The notes below the pieces were generated by a model that saw only the letters and a program-made list of their open reading frames with translations, was not told where the DNA came from and ran no database searches. A stretch of 64,000 nt of DNA from Paracidobacterium acidisoli (GTDB lineage: Bacteria > Acidobacteriota > Terriglobia > Terriglobales > Acidobacteriaceae), in assembly GCF_003428625.2 (NCBI RefSeq), contig NZ_QVQT02000001.1:310001-374000 (forward strand). The letters are read 5' to 3'. Shown piece by piece: positions 15,911 to 25,594 of this stretch. Positions within the stretch are counted from its first letter, which is position 1. The number at the start of each line of letters is the position of its first letter. Position numbers and translations under genes: made by a program.

Positions 15911-17899
15911 TCAGCTGAACAGATACTCCTTCGTCCGCAGGTCCTTGATCGAATCGCGCAGCCGTGCGGCCTTCTCAAACTCAAACTTCTTCGCCGCCTC
16001 CCGCATCTCGCCTTCGAGCTTCGTCACATAGACATCCAGCTCCGCCTGCGACTGGAACTCCGGCAACTGTTCCACCTCTTCCGACAGGTCGCCATACTCG
16101 GCCTTGAGAATCTTCGCCAGCGCCATATCCGTCTGCCGGATCACCGACTGCGGTGTGATGCCGTGTTCTTCGTTGTAGGCCCGCTGCACCTCGCGCCGGC
16201 GCTCCGTCTCATCCATCGCCTGGCGCATCGAATCGGTGATCCTGTCGGCATAGAGAATCGCCCGTCCGCTCAGATGCCGCGCCGCACGCCCCATCGTCTG
16301 GATCAGCGATCCGGAGGAGCGCAGAAAGCCCTCTTTATCCGCATCGAGGATCGCCACCAGCGAAACCTCCGGCAGATCGAGCCCCTCGCGCAGCAGGTTG
16401 ATCCCGATCAGCACGTCATACTCGCCCCTGCGCAGATCGCGCAGCAGGCGTACCCGCTCCAGCGTCTCGATCTCCGAGTGCATATAGCGGCAGCGCACGC
16501 CCACTTCACTGTAGTAGCCGGCCAGGTCCTCCGACATGCGCTTGGTCAGCGTGGTCACCAGCACCCGCTCATTCTTCGCCGCGCGGTCCCGAATCTCCGC
16601 CAGCAGATCGTCAATCTGCCCGCGCACCGGCCGAATCTCGACCTCCGGATCGATCAGCCCCGTCGGCCGGATGATCTGCTCCACCACCACGCCCGCTGCT
16701 TTGGTCAGCTCATACGGTCCCGGCGTCGCCGAAACATAGACGATCTGGTTCGTGCGCGCCTCGAACTCATCGAACTTCAGCGGCCGGTTATCCACAGCCG
16801 ACGGCAGGCGGAAGCCGTAATCCACCAGATTCTGCTTGCGCGAGCGGTCGCCATGCCACATTCCATGCAGCTGCGGCACCGTCTGGTGCGATTCGTCGAT
16901 GAAAAGCAGATAATCCCGCGGAAAGTAGTCGAGCAGCGTCGGCGGCGGCTCGCCCGGCAAACGCCCGGAGAAATGCCGCGAATAGTTCTCGATCCCGTGG
17001 CAATAGCCAACCGACTTGATCATCTCCAGGTCGAAGCGCGTGCGCTGATGAATCCGCTGCGCTTCCACCATCCGCCCCTGCGACTCCAGCTCCTTCTCCC
17101 ACCACCCCAGCTCATCCAGAATCGAATCGATGGCCGTCTTCTTTCTCTCCGGCAGCACCACGTAATGGCTCTTCGGATAAATCGGCAGACGCGAATACTT
17201 CTGCTTCACCGTGCCGAAGAGCGGATCGATCTGCGACAGCGAATCGATTTCGTCGCCAAACAGCTCGATCCGGTAAGCATTCTCGTCGTAGGTCGGAAAG
17301 ATCTCAATCACATCGCCGCGCACCCGGAACGTCCCGCGCCGGAAATCCGAGTCATTCCGCTCGTACAGAATTTCGACCAGCTTCCGCGTAATGTCTTCGC
17401 GCCGGACCCGCTGCCCTTTTTCCAGCAGCAGCAGCATGCCGTAATACGCCTCCGGCGAGCCAAGTCCGTAAATGCACGAAACGGAAGCTACGATGATTGC
17501 GTCCCGCCGCTCGAAGAGCGACCGCGTCGCCGAAAGACGCAGCTTGTCCAGCTCTTCGTTGATGGTGGCTTCCTTCTCGATGTAAAGGTCGCCCGCCGGA
17601 ATGTACGCCTCCGGCTGGTAGTAGTCGTAATACGAGACGAAGTACTCGACCGCATTGCCGGGGAAGAACTGCTTGAACTCGTGAAAGAGCTGCGCTGCAA
17701 GCGTCTTGTTATGGGCAAGAATCAGCGCCGGCCGGTTGAGCTCCTCGATGATTTTGGCCATCGTGAATGTTTTGCCGGAACCGGTGACACCGAGCAACAC
17801 CTGATGCTTCTCGCCGGACTGGATACCTTCCACGAGCTCAGGAATGGCGCGGGCCTGATCCCCTCGCGGCTTATAGTCACTGACAAGCTGAAAGTCCAC
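15911..17899 (-). CDS. uvrB: Excinuclease ABC subunit B
   Basis: A 662-residue UvrB when started at GTG 17899, which gives the family's usual opening ([14 protein letters not shown]). The frame is open upstream to 18073, but the extra ~58 residues are unlike UvrB. Walker A is GVTGSGKT (37-44). The beta-hairpin that grips DNA reads [13 protein letters not shown]; helicase motifs include [10 protein letters not shown] and QTMGRAARH; the C-terminal UVR domain ([19 protein letters not shown]) contacts UvrC. It verifies damage in nucleotide excision repair after UvrA loading. No uvrA or uvrC is in the window. No ribosome-binding site is evident before the GTG. Confidence 0.96.
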   Translation of the reverse strand: MDFQLVSDYKPRGDQARAIPELVEGIQSGEKHQVLLGVTGSGKTFTMAKIIEELNRPALILAHNKTLAAQLFHEFKQFFPGNAVEYFVSYYDYYQPEAYIPAGDLYIEKEATINEELDKLRLSATRSLFERRDAIIVASVSCIYGLGSPEAYYGMLLLLEKGQRVRREDITRKLVEILYERNDSDFRRGTFRVRGDVIEIFPTYDENAYRIELFGDEIDSLSQIDPLFGTVKQKYSRLPIYPKSHYVVLPERKKTAIDSILDELGWWEKELESQGRMVEAQRIHQRTRFDLEMIKSVGYCHGIENYSRHFSGRLPGEPPPTLLDYFPRDYLLFIDESHQTVPQLHGMWHGDRSRKQNLVDYGFRLPSAVDNRPLKFDEFEARTNQIVYVSATPGPYELTKAAGVVVEQIIRPTGLIDPEVEIRPVRGQIDDLLAEIRDRAAKNERVLVTTLTKRMSEDLAGYYSEVGVRCRYMHSEIETLERVRLLRDLRRGEYDVLIGINLLREGLDLPEVSLVAILDADKEGFLRSSGSLIQTMGRAARHLSGRAILYADRITDSMRQAMDETERRREVQRAYNEEHGITPQSVIRQTDMALAKILKAEYGDLSEEVEQLPEFQSQAELDVYVTKLEGEMREAAKKFEFEKAARLRDSIKDLRTKEYLFS

Positions 17900-18073
17900 A
17901 AAAGAATGGTAACGAATCTGCTGTGACTCTGTTGTGGAAACGAACGGCGCATCTCTTCTGCAGAATGTAAATGTAAACGCAGAACCGGGCTCAGCCAGAC
18001 GGCGCGGAGCAGGCACAAACCATTCCGCGCCACAGACCGGCGGCGAAGTCGCGTCCGCCCGTGCGGCCAGCAC

Positions 18074-20752
18074 TCAGAAGTTAAACCGCATGGCCAGCTG
18101 CGTGCGTCGGGGCGGATACGCGCTGGTGACCTCGGCAAAATCAGGACTGCCCTGGGTCGTGTCTACATACGAGCCGTTCGGGTGGTTTATCACGTCAAAT
18201 GACGAAACAGAGAACCCTAATGTCGGACTTTTATCGAGTTCCTTCGGCTGAAGCTTGAAATCATATCCCCAGCGAAGATCGACATCTGCATATCCAGGAC
18301 CACGTTCCGAATTGCGGGCCACATCCGCCGGCCGGGCATTAAACAGATTGTCCCCGTAGGCATCCGTGCCGGTAAGAATCGTCCACGGCTTTCCGGTGTT
18401 TGCGAAAACACCAATTCCGAGATTCAGCAGATGTTCCGGATTAATCATGCCGTAGAGACCAAAATGCTGGCGCTGATCCCAGTCTGCAGGTCCCCACTCC
18501 GCGTTCGGATTCTGCTGATCTTCAGGAAACCAGCTGATGCCACTTGTATTGTTGTCGTAGTGGCTCCACGTATACCAGGCAAATCCAGTGAAGCGCTTAT
18601 TGAAACGACCGCGATAGTTAATGTCCAGTGCCGATCCCATCTGCGTTCCCTCGGACTGAATCTGACGAATCTGCGAATAATCAGAATCGGGGCGCACGGA
18701 ATAATCGGGAGCCAAAGGAGCATTTACGTCGATAGAGCGAAAAGATCCTACTCCCCGATTCATGCGTCCACCAATGGAAATCGTTGCCTTCTCACCGAGC
18801 TTCCGCTCCAGCAGCAGGCCGTACTGGATCTGATACGGCGTCCTGATTCCTGGCTGAAGCTCCACAAGCGAGGGCGGCAAAGCATCCACGCTGAGGCAGT
18901 CAGAAATGGGGTAACAAAGCGGTCCCTGGCTCGACGAAACCTGCACCAGACGGCGTTTGGCAAACTGATATCGGGCCAGATCGATAAGCGGTCCTGAACC
19001 AATCCGGTCGTAATAGATGCCCCCGCCGCCGCGTAAAACAAGCTGAGTGGGCTGATTCAGAACAACTGCAAATGAGAAGCGCGGTGAGAAGTTGTTTACG
19101 TCATCACCGAGGAAATTCTGCCAGTCGTACCGTAATCCCGGAGTGATCGAAAGCCATTTCCGCAGCTTGATCTGATCCTGGATGAAACCGCCGACCTCCT
19201 GCTGGTGGTACACAAACCGCGTTTGTCCCTGTGCGGCTGAGAAACCGGATGGATTCCCTGCCTGCTCATTCTGAATCGCGGTCGTGAGTACCGTTGTTCC
19301 ATCTGCCGCGTAGGTAGGGCTGTACGTATAGGTGCCATCTTCATTCGTGTTGTCGTCAAACACGCGACGGCTGAAGTGCGGCAGATTGATCCCGAACTTG
19401 AGAGTATGTGGCCCGGCGGTCCAGGTGACCATCTCATTCATGCGCAGGTTGTATTCCGTCCGCACCTGATCGCTCTGCGCGCTGCCACCCGCATAGTCTC
19501 CGTTTACCTTAATCTGCGGACCTTCCTGCACATCGGAGGTCGGATAATAGGTCCGTTCCAGCACTATGGAAGACTGGTTCAGCGTTGTGGCTGAAACGAT
19601 GTAATCGTCGTGAAAAACCAGATCGTCTTCACGTGACTCTGTGTTGTAGCCGGCTTCCGGCAATGTCTGATTTCCAACCCCCTCATTCCGGTTGGTAGCG
19701 TCCTGGAAGGAATACATGGCATATGCATTGTTCTTCTCAGAAAACTGATGCCCTACCCGCAGAGAAAATTCCGTATCGCGAGTGGGAGCAGGAACGTTGA
19801 CGTTATATATTCCATCGGGATTCTCGCTCGAAGGCGCGACCGTTGCATTTACAACAGCTTCCAGATCTTCTTCAGCGCGATTAAAGGAAAACAGAAACGC
19901 ACTCTTCGGAGCATGAGGGATCGGTCCGGTGATATCTCCTTCATAGATACGACGCTGCTCAGATGGCTTGCTCGGCGAAAAGTCCTGTTGCGCATTCAGA
20001 GCCGAATCGCGGAAGAGAAAGTTAAGCTCGCCATGATAGGAATCTGCTGCCTGTTTGGTAATGATCTCAATCTGTCCGCGGCCTGGCCGGTAATACTGCG
20101 CCGAATAAGGATCTTCATTAATTTTGACCGATAACACCGCAGAAGGAGAGACCGTAACACGATTTGCCTCGACTCCATCAACCATGATTCCAGTGCCAGC
20201 CGTAGCTGTATCTCCTGAGTCGAGAAAAGCGCTCATGGCTGAAACGTAGTCATTATCGAATACAGGCAGCGCCTTCAGATCACTGGCCGTCATCACACTG
20301 GTATCGCCATTGTTCTCCGTACTGGAAAGGTCGATGCTGTTGCTGGCATTCACCGTTACCTGCTGCACGGCCTCAGCAACCTTCAACGTGATGTTGAGCG
20401 TAACCGGAGAAGAACCATCCACATGCACGGCTTGTGTCGACGTCTGAAAACCAGTGAGACTCACACTCAGGGTATAGTCACCGGTGTGTGATGGCTGCAG
20501 ATGAAAACTGCCGGAGCTGTCTGTGGTATTTGCCGCAGCTACCGAGCCATCAGAGGCGAGAAGGCTCACCTGCGCGCCCGGGATGATTGCTCCCGTTCCA
20601 TCGGCAACAGTTCCGGTCACGACCGGCAAAGTTGCCGCAGCGCCATTCAGGCCAATCTCAGATGGTACAGAAATCGAGGTGCCTGGTGTTGCGGCATATG
20701 TAACGATCGAAGGACACAATAGCAAAAGAACCAAAGAAAGGACGCGCGGCAA
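18074..20752 (-). CDS. TonB-dependent receptor with carboxypeptidase-regulatory domain
   Basis: An 892-residue outer-membrane protein. The start is TTG 20752, with GGGAG 8 bases upstream and no ATG or GTG in frame before an upstream stop. A signal peptide ends around VTYAATP. A CarboxypepD_reg-like Ig domain follows (TGTVADGTGAIIPGAQVSL to YTLSVSLTGFQ, about 45-115). The plug spans ~150-260, and the rest is a beta barrel that ends in the sequence AMRFNF with the terminal Phe expected for BAM recognition. Acidobacteria carry many such receptors, generally for oligosaccharides or other large nutrients. It is placed alone between uvrB and the HAD gene, with no specific substrate clue. Confidence 0.9.
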   Translation of the reverse strand: MPRVLSLVLLLLCPSIVTYAATPGTSISVPSEIGLNGAAATLPVVTGTVADGTGAIIPGAQVSLLASDGSVAAANTTDSSGSFHLQPSHTGDYTLSVSLTGFQTSTQAVHVDGSSPVTLNITLKVAEAVQQVTVNASNSIDLSSTENNGDTSVMTASDLKALPVFDNDYVSAMSAFLDSGDTATAGTGIMVDGVEANRVTVSPSAVLSVKINEDPYSAQYYRPGRGQIEIITKQAADSYHGELNFLFRDSALNAQQDFSPSKPSEQRRIYEGDITGPIPHAPKSAFLFSFNRAEEDLEAVVNATVAPSSENPDGIYNVNVPAPTRDTEFSLRVGHQFSEKNNAYAMYSFQDATNRNEGVGNQTLPEAGYNTESREDDLVFHDDYIVSATTLNQSSIVLERTYYPTSDVQEGPQIKVNGDYAGGSAQSDQVRTEYNLRMNEMVTWTAGPHTLKFGINLPHFSRRVFDDNTNEDGTYTYSPTYAADGTTVLTTAIQNEQAGNPSGFSAAQGQTRFVYHQQEVGGFIQDQIKLRKWLSITPGLRYDWQNFLGDDVNNFSPRFSFAVVLNQPTQLVLRGGGGIYYDRIGSGPLIDLARYQFAKRRLVQVSSSQGPLCYPISDCLSVDALPPSLVELQPGIRTPYQIQYGLLLERKLGEKATISIGGRMNRGVGSFRSIDVNAPLAPDYSVRPDSDYSQIRQIQSEGTQMGSALDINYRGRFNKRFTGFAWYTWSHYDNNTSGISWFPEDQQNPNAEWGPADWDQRQHFGLYGMINPEHLLNLGIGVFANTGKPWTILTGTDAYGDNLFNARPADVARNSERGPGYADVDLRWGYDFKLQPKELDKSPTLGFSVSSFDVINHPNGSYVDTTQGSPDFAEVTSAYPPRRTQLAMRFNF

Positions 20753-20893
20753 AGCGATTTGCTCCCGAAAAGAAATAGACTTTAGGTGGCATCAGCCTGG
20801 CATCCCGGATACGAAAACTAAAACGGTGCTCTCGGCTCCGTCTGAAAACGCTTTTATTAAGGAGCAATCTCATCCTGGTTGCCCAATGTGTTT

Positions 20894-21592
20894 TTATTTT
20901 CCGGATGAGAGGGCCTTTGCCCATTCCGATGGCGAATCAACCAGGCAATCGGATGGTATCGTCTCCACTGTATGGGAAGACAGCCCGTATTTGCAACCAA
21001 TTGCCCAGGTTCCTGAGCGGCGCGCCGTGAGAATGTCTACATCGGAGTCGCCAATCATCAGCGTCTCGCCAGGAGAGACTCCAGCTTCTGCAATCAATCT
21101 GTTCAAACCTTCGGGATCAGGCTTTTTAGTCACGAAACTGTTGCCGCCGTAAATGCGGAAAAAATAGGGACTAAGTCCCAGCGCCGAACAGATTGCCTCG
21201 GACGGGCCAATCGGTTTATTAGTCAGAACTGCCATGCTTCGCGACGAACCATCCGGCAGCGCGCGCATCGCCTGAAGAGAATCGAAAACACCTTCATACA
21301 CGTATGTGTGATCGAGTTTGTGTTCCCGGTAATAGTCGAGAAAGTGTGTCAGCGCATCCTCGATTAAAGCCTCATCGTGAGGATCTCCGAGAGCGCGCCG
21401 CACCAGCATCCCTGCTCCATCCCCGATGTATGTCGAGATAATCTCTTCCGGAAGCGGTTGGCGCCTGAATTCGCTGAGCATGGCATTGACGGAATTGCAC
21501 AGATCCTTTCGGGAATCAATCAGAGTGCCGTCGAGATCAAAAACAATCAGGCGTATGGCCTCTGCGGGAATCGGTTGAAAAATAGAAAGCAT
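20894..21592 (-). CDS. gph: HAD-family phosphatase, phosphoglycolate phosphatase-like
   Basis: A 232-residue HAD hydrolase with all four motifs: FDLDGTLID (nucleophile Asp19, acid Asp21), VLTNK (motif II), KKPDPEG (motif III Lys) and GDSDVDI (motif IV). The alpha-helical cap at ~30-100 is of the C1 type, as in Gph/PGP. Phosphoglycolate from repaired 3'-ends or side reactions is the usual substrate, but substrate range varies widely. It lies 36 bases after the MATE gene on the same strand, so the two are probably co-transcribed. Confidence 0.85.
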   Translation of the reverse strand: MLSIFQPIPAEAIRLIVFDLDGTLIDSRKDLCNSVNAMLSEFRRQPLPEEIISTYIGDGAGMLVRRALGDPHDEALIEDALTHFLDYYREHKLDHTYVYEGVFDSLQAMRALPDGSSRSMAVLTNKPIGPSEAICSALGLSPYFFRIYGGNSFVTKKPDPEGLNRLIAEAGVSPGETLMIGDSDVDILTARRSGTWAIGCKYGLSSHTVETIPSDCLVDSPSEWAKALSSGK

Positions 21593-21628
21593 GCTTCCAT
21601 TTTATGGACCGATACCGCAAACCTGAAC

Positions 21629-23050
21629 TCAGATGATCTGTTTCTTCCATCGCCCTCGGCGAAACAGAATGGCGCTGGCTCCAGCAACAGCACACTCTGC
21701 GATCACAATCGCCAGAAAGGCTCCTTCCGCGTGCAGGCTGGTTCGCGTTGCAAGCCACCACGCGGCAGGAAGTTCGAGTACCCAGAATCCGAAGAAATTT
21801 ACGATGGTCGGCGTGATGGTATCGCCCGCTCCGTTGAAAGATTGCAGCATCACCATGCCGTACGCAAAACCGACATTGCCGCAGCTGAAGGTACGCAGGG
21901 CGCGCACAGCTACAGGAATGACCTCAGGATCACTGACAAAAATGCGCACAACGGGATCGGCAAAGATAAAAAATATGATGCCGATGATGCCGAGAAACAG
22001 CATGTTATAAAATCCAGTGCGCCATACAGCCTGCTCCGCACGATCCGGTCTTCCAGCGCCAAGATTCTGACCGACCAGCGTAGCTGCGGCGTTGCTCAGT
22101 CCCCAGGACGGCAGAATGAAGAAGATTACGATGCGAATCGAAATCGTGTAGCCCGCAACGGCCGCTGCTCCAAAAAGCGAGACGATGCGCACCAATCCAA
22201 TCCAGCTGGCGTTCGCGATAGCGAACTGCAGAATTCCGGTGGAAGATATGCGCAGCAGTCTCCACAGGACCTCTGGGCTAACGCGTAAATGACGTACGAA
22301 TACACGAATGCGTTCTGTGCCGTGAAGCAGGCGATAAAACTGATAAAGCACGCCAATACTGCGCCCCGTAAAGGTCGCCAGAGCCGCACCAGTCACTCCA
22401 AGGTGCGGGAATGGACCGAGCCCGAATATGAGACAGGGATCGAGAATCAGATTGATGATGTTCGAGACCCACAGCAGGTGCATGGCTACGGCTGCATCGC
22501 CTGCACCGCGGAAGATAGCATTGTTGAGAAAAAGCATAATGATCGCACCGCATCCACCAAGCGCGATACGTGCATATCCCGAACCGGTCGCAACAATCTC
22601 CGGCGAAGCCCCCATGAGATGCAGCAGACTGGGCGCAAACAGAAATGCAGGAATGCCTATTCCCAGCGAAACGAGCAAGCCGAGAACAACCGCCTGCACG
22701 GCGCTGATCGCGGCGTCTTCGGGATCTTTTTCTCCAATTCGGCGGGCGACCATTGCAGTTGTGGAAATGGCCAGGCCGATGCCGATAGCCATGGCAAGCG
22801 CCAGCATAGACTCGGTGATTCCAACCGTCGCTACGGCATTCGCTCCAAGCCGGCCGACCCAGAAAATATCCACCACGGCGAACAGGGACTCCAGCACCAT
22901 CTCCAGAACCATGGGAATGGCAAGCAGCAAGATAGCCCGGTTCAGGCTGCCGGAGGTGTAATCCTGGTGAGAACCGCGCAGAGCTTCACGAATTGACGCC
23001 CAGAAGCCCGGTCTTGTGGGAACAATATCGGCCTGGGCTGGCGGCAACAT
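21629..23050 (-). CDS. MATE-family multidrug exporter
   Basis: A 473-residue protein with twelve hydrophobic helices in two similar halves. Typical MATE segments are NRAILLLAIPMVLEMVLESLFAVVDIFWVGRLG near the start, AVATVGITES, FRGAGDA in the first half, and the matching SFNGAGDTITP in the second. It should use a sodium or proton gradient to expel cationic compounds. The N-terminal ~30 residues are polar. The ATG at 23050 has no clear ribosome-binding site. It leads a two-gene unit with the HAD phosphatase. Confidence 0.9.
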   Translation of the reverse strand: MLPPAQADIVPTRPGFWASIREALRGSHQDYTSGSLNRAILLLAIPMVLEMVLESLFAVVDIFWVGRLGANAVATVGITESMLALAMAIGIGLAISTTAMVARRIGEKDPEDAAISAVQAVVLGLLVSLGIGIPAFLFAPSLLHLMGASPEIVATGSGYARIALGGCGAIIMLFLNNAIFRGAGDAAVAMHLLWVSNIINLILDPCLIFGLGPFPHLGVTGAALATFTGRSIGVLYQFYRLLHGTERIRVFVRHLRVSPEVLWRLLRISSTGILQFAIANASWIGLVRIVSLFGAAAVAGYTISIRIVIFFILPSWGLSNAAATLVGQNLGAGRPDRAEQAVWRTGFYNMLFLGIIGIIFFIFADPVVRIFVSDPEVIPVAVRALRTFSCGNVGFAYGMVMLQSFNGAGDTITPTIVNFFGFWVLELPAAWWLATRTSLHAEGAFLAIVIAECAVAGASAILFRRGRWKKQII

Positions 23051-23429
23051 ACAGGTTTCAGCAGTCTACAGGGTTTGCAGAATACGCGATATGCCATTGT
23101 TCATAGCCATTCGCTCGCTTTTATACAGCCGCCGCGATCTCTTTGAGCAAGCCAATTCAGTCACTCATAAATCATGGGAGGATGCTTCTTCCGATGGAAA
23201 AACACGCCATGTCATACGATGTGACAGCAGACTACGTAAGCGGATTCAGAGAGATTTTCGTGTGAGAGTTGTAAACCAATGGCCGGCGGGTATCTCAGCG
23301 GTTTTCAAAACGCAACGCCTGCATCGTCCTCGTCAACATTGACGGCCATCCGGAGCGAGCTGAAAAACATGCTCTGGGAAACAGGTATACCGGCGACGAG
23401 CGGCAAGACGCAGCAGGCGCTGCGCCTTC
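23051..23429. other. Intergenic region with no supported gene
   Basis: About 380 bases between the MATE start and the end of the ccm-linked gene. A rightward ATG at 23279 opens an 89-codon frame, but it has no ribosome-binding site, resembles no family and runs 119 bases into the neighbouring gene in antisense. The region probably holds only the MATE promoter and the upstream operon's end. Confidence 0.4.
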
Positions 23430-24773
23430 TTATTTTTCGGTTGTCTGACGCGAGAGTGCCCTGCGCAGCACAACCTCAAAAGCAGCTTTCAACTCAGCAT
23501 ACTCAGAGCTATCGAGCTTCCCTTCAAGCCGTTCGGACTCGAGCATAAAGAGCTCATCTTTCAGCGCTGCAAGTAAAGCGCTGCTGCCTGCGACGGCATG
23601 TGCACCGTTGGGCGATGCCTGTCCCGGCTCATAAAACCCCGACGGTACGGGCGTAGGAGTTAGTGGCGAAGGCAGAGGAACTGCAGCCTCTGTTGCCTGT
23701 TCCGGTTTTGCGCGGAGGAAGAATGCCGCGGCAATTACCAGAACGATTGCCAGTCCGCTCAGAATCCACCATTTGTATTTCTGCAATGGATCGGGAGTAT
23801 CAATCGGCGTGCCCAGTCCACCTCCCGGCCGCGTATCCTGTGCAGCCGAAGACGACGGTGCCGGTCCCCCTTCCCCCGCAGCGGCCTGTGCATTCTGTGC
23901 CCCTTCAGCGCCCTGCTCTTCGCGAGGCTGAGAACCGGTTCCTGAAACGGTGAAGGCCAGGGTCTGACCCGCTTTTACGCCTCTGGCAAGAAATGTCTGC
24001 GCATTCACATCGTCATTGATGCTCTGAAATGGGAAGGAGCCACCATCAAACTGCATGCTCTTCGGCAGAATAATCGCAACATTGTCAGTCGCTGTTACGA
24101 TGTGCGCGTCGAACTTGTAGCTGCCCTTGTATGGAATGTAATAGCTGAGCTGAAACTGCGTTTCTCCCGGCCGTATCGGAAAGACAAAGGCGTAATGCCC
24201 TTTCTCCGCCAAAGGCATCGGAGAAGACGCAACCGGCATGCCTCCCGGTCCCTTCGCTGCGGCGCCTTCAATCTGAGCACCCGGCTGGAGCCAGAGTTCA
24301 TAACTGTGATTGCTGAACTGTGTGAGTGGCGGGCTCGAGCTGTTTTTGACAAAGTAGTTTTCAATTACATGAAGTCCGCGCTGATCCGTCTCTATGCGCA
24401 TGACATCCGCTTCGGTGGAAACTCCTTTCACCTGGGGTGCGGCGTCATATACATCAACATTCACATTGTTCGTACCCGGAGGCAGAGGGGCAAAATATGG
24501 CGCCTGCTGATGATCCACGCGAATGAGATGCATGTTGCTGTCAGGCACATCGATTGAGAAATGTCCGGTGGCATCCACCTTTGTTCTGGCCGCTTCCTGC
24601 ATGCCCTGACTGAGGGAAAGAAGAATGACATCGTCACCTGTGTCAGGCTTATTCGTGGTCCTGTTCGTGACCACACCTTTTACCGTGGCCGAAAATGCCA
24701 TCAGCGGCATAATCATCAGGAGCAGCACAGCGAGGCTTACGCCCCGGATATTCCAGTGTGAAGAAGGCTTCAT
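23430..24773 (-). CDS. Membrane-anchored carboxypeptidase-regulatory-domain protein in the ccm operon
   Basis: A 447-residue protein. A signal or first helix (SLAVLLLMIMPLMAFSA) leads into a CarboxypepD_reg-like domain (VKGVVTNRTTNKPDTGDDVILLSL). Beta-rich sequence follows to ~290, then a Gly/Ala/Ser-rich linker. A single membrane helix (WWILSGLAIVLVIAAAFFL, about 335-353) precedes a cytoplasmic tail with a helical segment (LLAALKDELFMLESERLEG). The tail has the look of an SHOCT-like or short coiled coil. It is the last gene of the cytochrome c maturation operon, 45 bases after the ccmI-like gene. A role in haem delivery, redox assembly or envelope sensing is possible; none is established. 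Confidence 0.8.
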   Translation of the reverse strand: MKPSSHWNIRGVSLAVLLLMIMPLMAFSATVKGVVTNRTTNKPDTGDDVILLSLSQGMQEAARTKVDATGHFSIDVPDSNMHLIRVDHQQAPYFAPLPPGTNNVNVDVYDAAPQVKGVSTEADVMRIETDQRGLHVIENYFVKNSSSPPLTQFSNHSYELWLQPGAQIEGAAAKGPGGMPVASSPMPLAEKGHYAFVFPIRPGETQFQLSYYIPYKGSYKFDAHIVTATDNVAIILPKSMQFDGGSFPFQSINDDVNAQTFLARGVKAGQTLAFTVSGTGSQPREEQGAEGAQNAQAAAGEGGPAPSSSAAQDTRPGGGLGTPIDTPDPLQKYKWWILSGLAIVLVIAAAFFLRAKPEQATEAAVPLPSPLTPTPVPSGFYEPGQASPNGAHAVAGSSALLAALKDELFMLESERLEGKLDSSEYAELKAAFEVVLRRALSRQTTEK

Positions 24774-24818
24774 TGATATTCGATCCGTAGCAGAGCTTAT
24801 TTTTTTGACAGGTGCATG

Positions 24819-25127
24819 TCAGCGTGATGGGCGGACAGCCTGCGAATTTGTAGTGCCGGTCCATCGCGATTCCAGCAGATCAATCTCAGCCAGTACTTCA
24901 GCGGTTTCGTTTTCCAGAGCTGCACGCTGTGCAACGAAGTCCTCTTCGGGATATTTGCCGGCACTGTGTTCGAAATTCAAATCCCGCAGATTGTCGTAAA
25001 GTACATCTCTGCGCTCAAAAAGATACTCAAGGCGAGTCTTGCCTCGCTGCGCTTCGACGTTGCGCTCAGGATAAAAGACATAAACAAAGATGGCGATGAG
25101 AAGCAGACCACTCGCAATCAGGCTCAT
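24819..25127 (-). CDS. Short CcmI-like N-terminal domain protein
   Basis: A 102-residue protein with one N-terminal membrane helix (LIASGLLLIAIFVYVFYP) and a coiled-coil-like segment (TRLEYLFERRDVLYDNLRDLNFEHSAGKYPEEDF), the pattern of the N-terminal half of CcmI. The large TPR domain of full CcmI is absent. DLNFEHSAGK matches the conserved CcmI motif around D(L/I)xFD...GK. It overlaps nothing but starts 2 bases after the ccmH stop. Its partner is likely CcmF/CcmH in the haem ligation complex; the chaperone function of the missing TPR part must lie elsewhere or be dispensed with. Confidence 0.78.
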   Translation of the reverse strand: MSLIASGLLLIAIFVYVFYPERNVEAQRGKTRLEYLFERRDVLYDNLRDLNFEHSAGKYPEEDFVAQRAALENETAEVLAEIDLLESRWTGTTNSQAVRPSR

Positions 25128-25129
25128 TT

Positions 25130-25594
25130 CTACAGCTCCGTTTCCCGGCGAATCCGGTCACGCAGAGTGCGAAAAGCCGGTTCCTGAGGCACATTTGGCA
25201 TGGGTACAGTACGCAGCTTCCATTTGCGGACGAGCATAAGTGTCGCGCCGATACCGATCAGCAGCAGGGCGGGGGGAATCACCCAGGCCACAATATTGAA
25301 TTTCGTCAGCATAGGAGCTGCCAGAATGGTAGGGCCATACTTATTCTGGAATGCCGTCAATATGGTGTTATCGCTGTCGCCGCGCTGAATGGCCGTACGC
25401 AGCTCCGCAAGCATAGGCCCGGAGTCGGGACAGCCCATGTGGTTACATTCAATCAATACCTGTCCACAGCCGCAGGCACACATCATCTCGTGCCCAAGAT
25501 CGTCATAACGCCTGCCGCTGTCAGCAAAACCCGCGGTTAAAATCGTGAGCGCGACTAGCATCGGCAGCAATAGCCATTGATTGAATCGGCGCAT
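25130..25594 (-). CDS. ccmH: CcmH-like thiol-disulfide protein, cysteine-rich variant
   Basis: A 154-residue protein with a signal or anchor helix, a short three-helix CcmH domain and a second membrane helix (VAWVIPPALLLIGIGATLMLV). The redox site is unusual. Instead of the classical LRCxxCQN it reads MMCACGCGQ then ECNHMGC: cysteines at 39, 41, 43, 50 and 55 with His52. CcmH normally reduces the CxxCH thiols of apocytochrome c before haem attachment. The start overlaps the ccmF stop as TGATG at 25592-25596, so translation is coupled. Confidence 0.87.
   Translation of the reverse strand: MRRFNQWLLLPMLVALTILTAGFADSGRRYDDLGHEMMCACGCGQVLIECNHMGCPDSGPMLAELRTAIQRGDSDNTILTAFQNKYGPTILAAPMLTKFNIVAWVIPPALLLIGIGATLMLVRKWKLRTVPMPNVPQEPAFRTLRDRIRRETEL

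Noticed and set aside
15863-17926. A 687-codon plus-strand frame
   Set aside because: It is the antisense shadow of uvrB; composition is Arg/His/Leu-rich and no domain is recognisable.
17900-18073. An N-terminal extension of UvrB of about 58 residues
   Set aside because: The extension is Arg/Pro-rich and not UvrB-like; GTG 17899 gives the conserved family start.
23279-23548. A possible small plus-strand gene after the MATE promoter region
   Set aside because: No ribosome-binding site or recognisable content, and a long antisense overlap with the ccm-linked gene.
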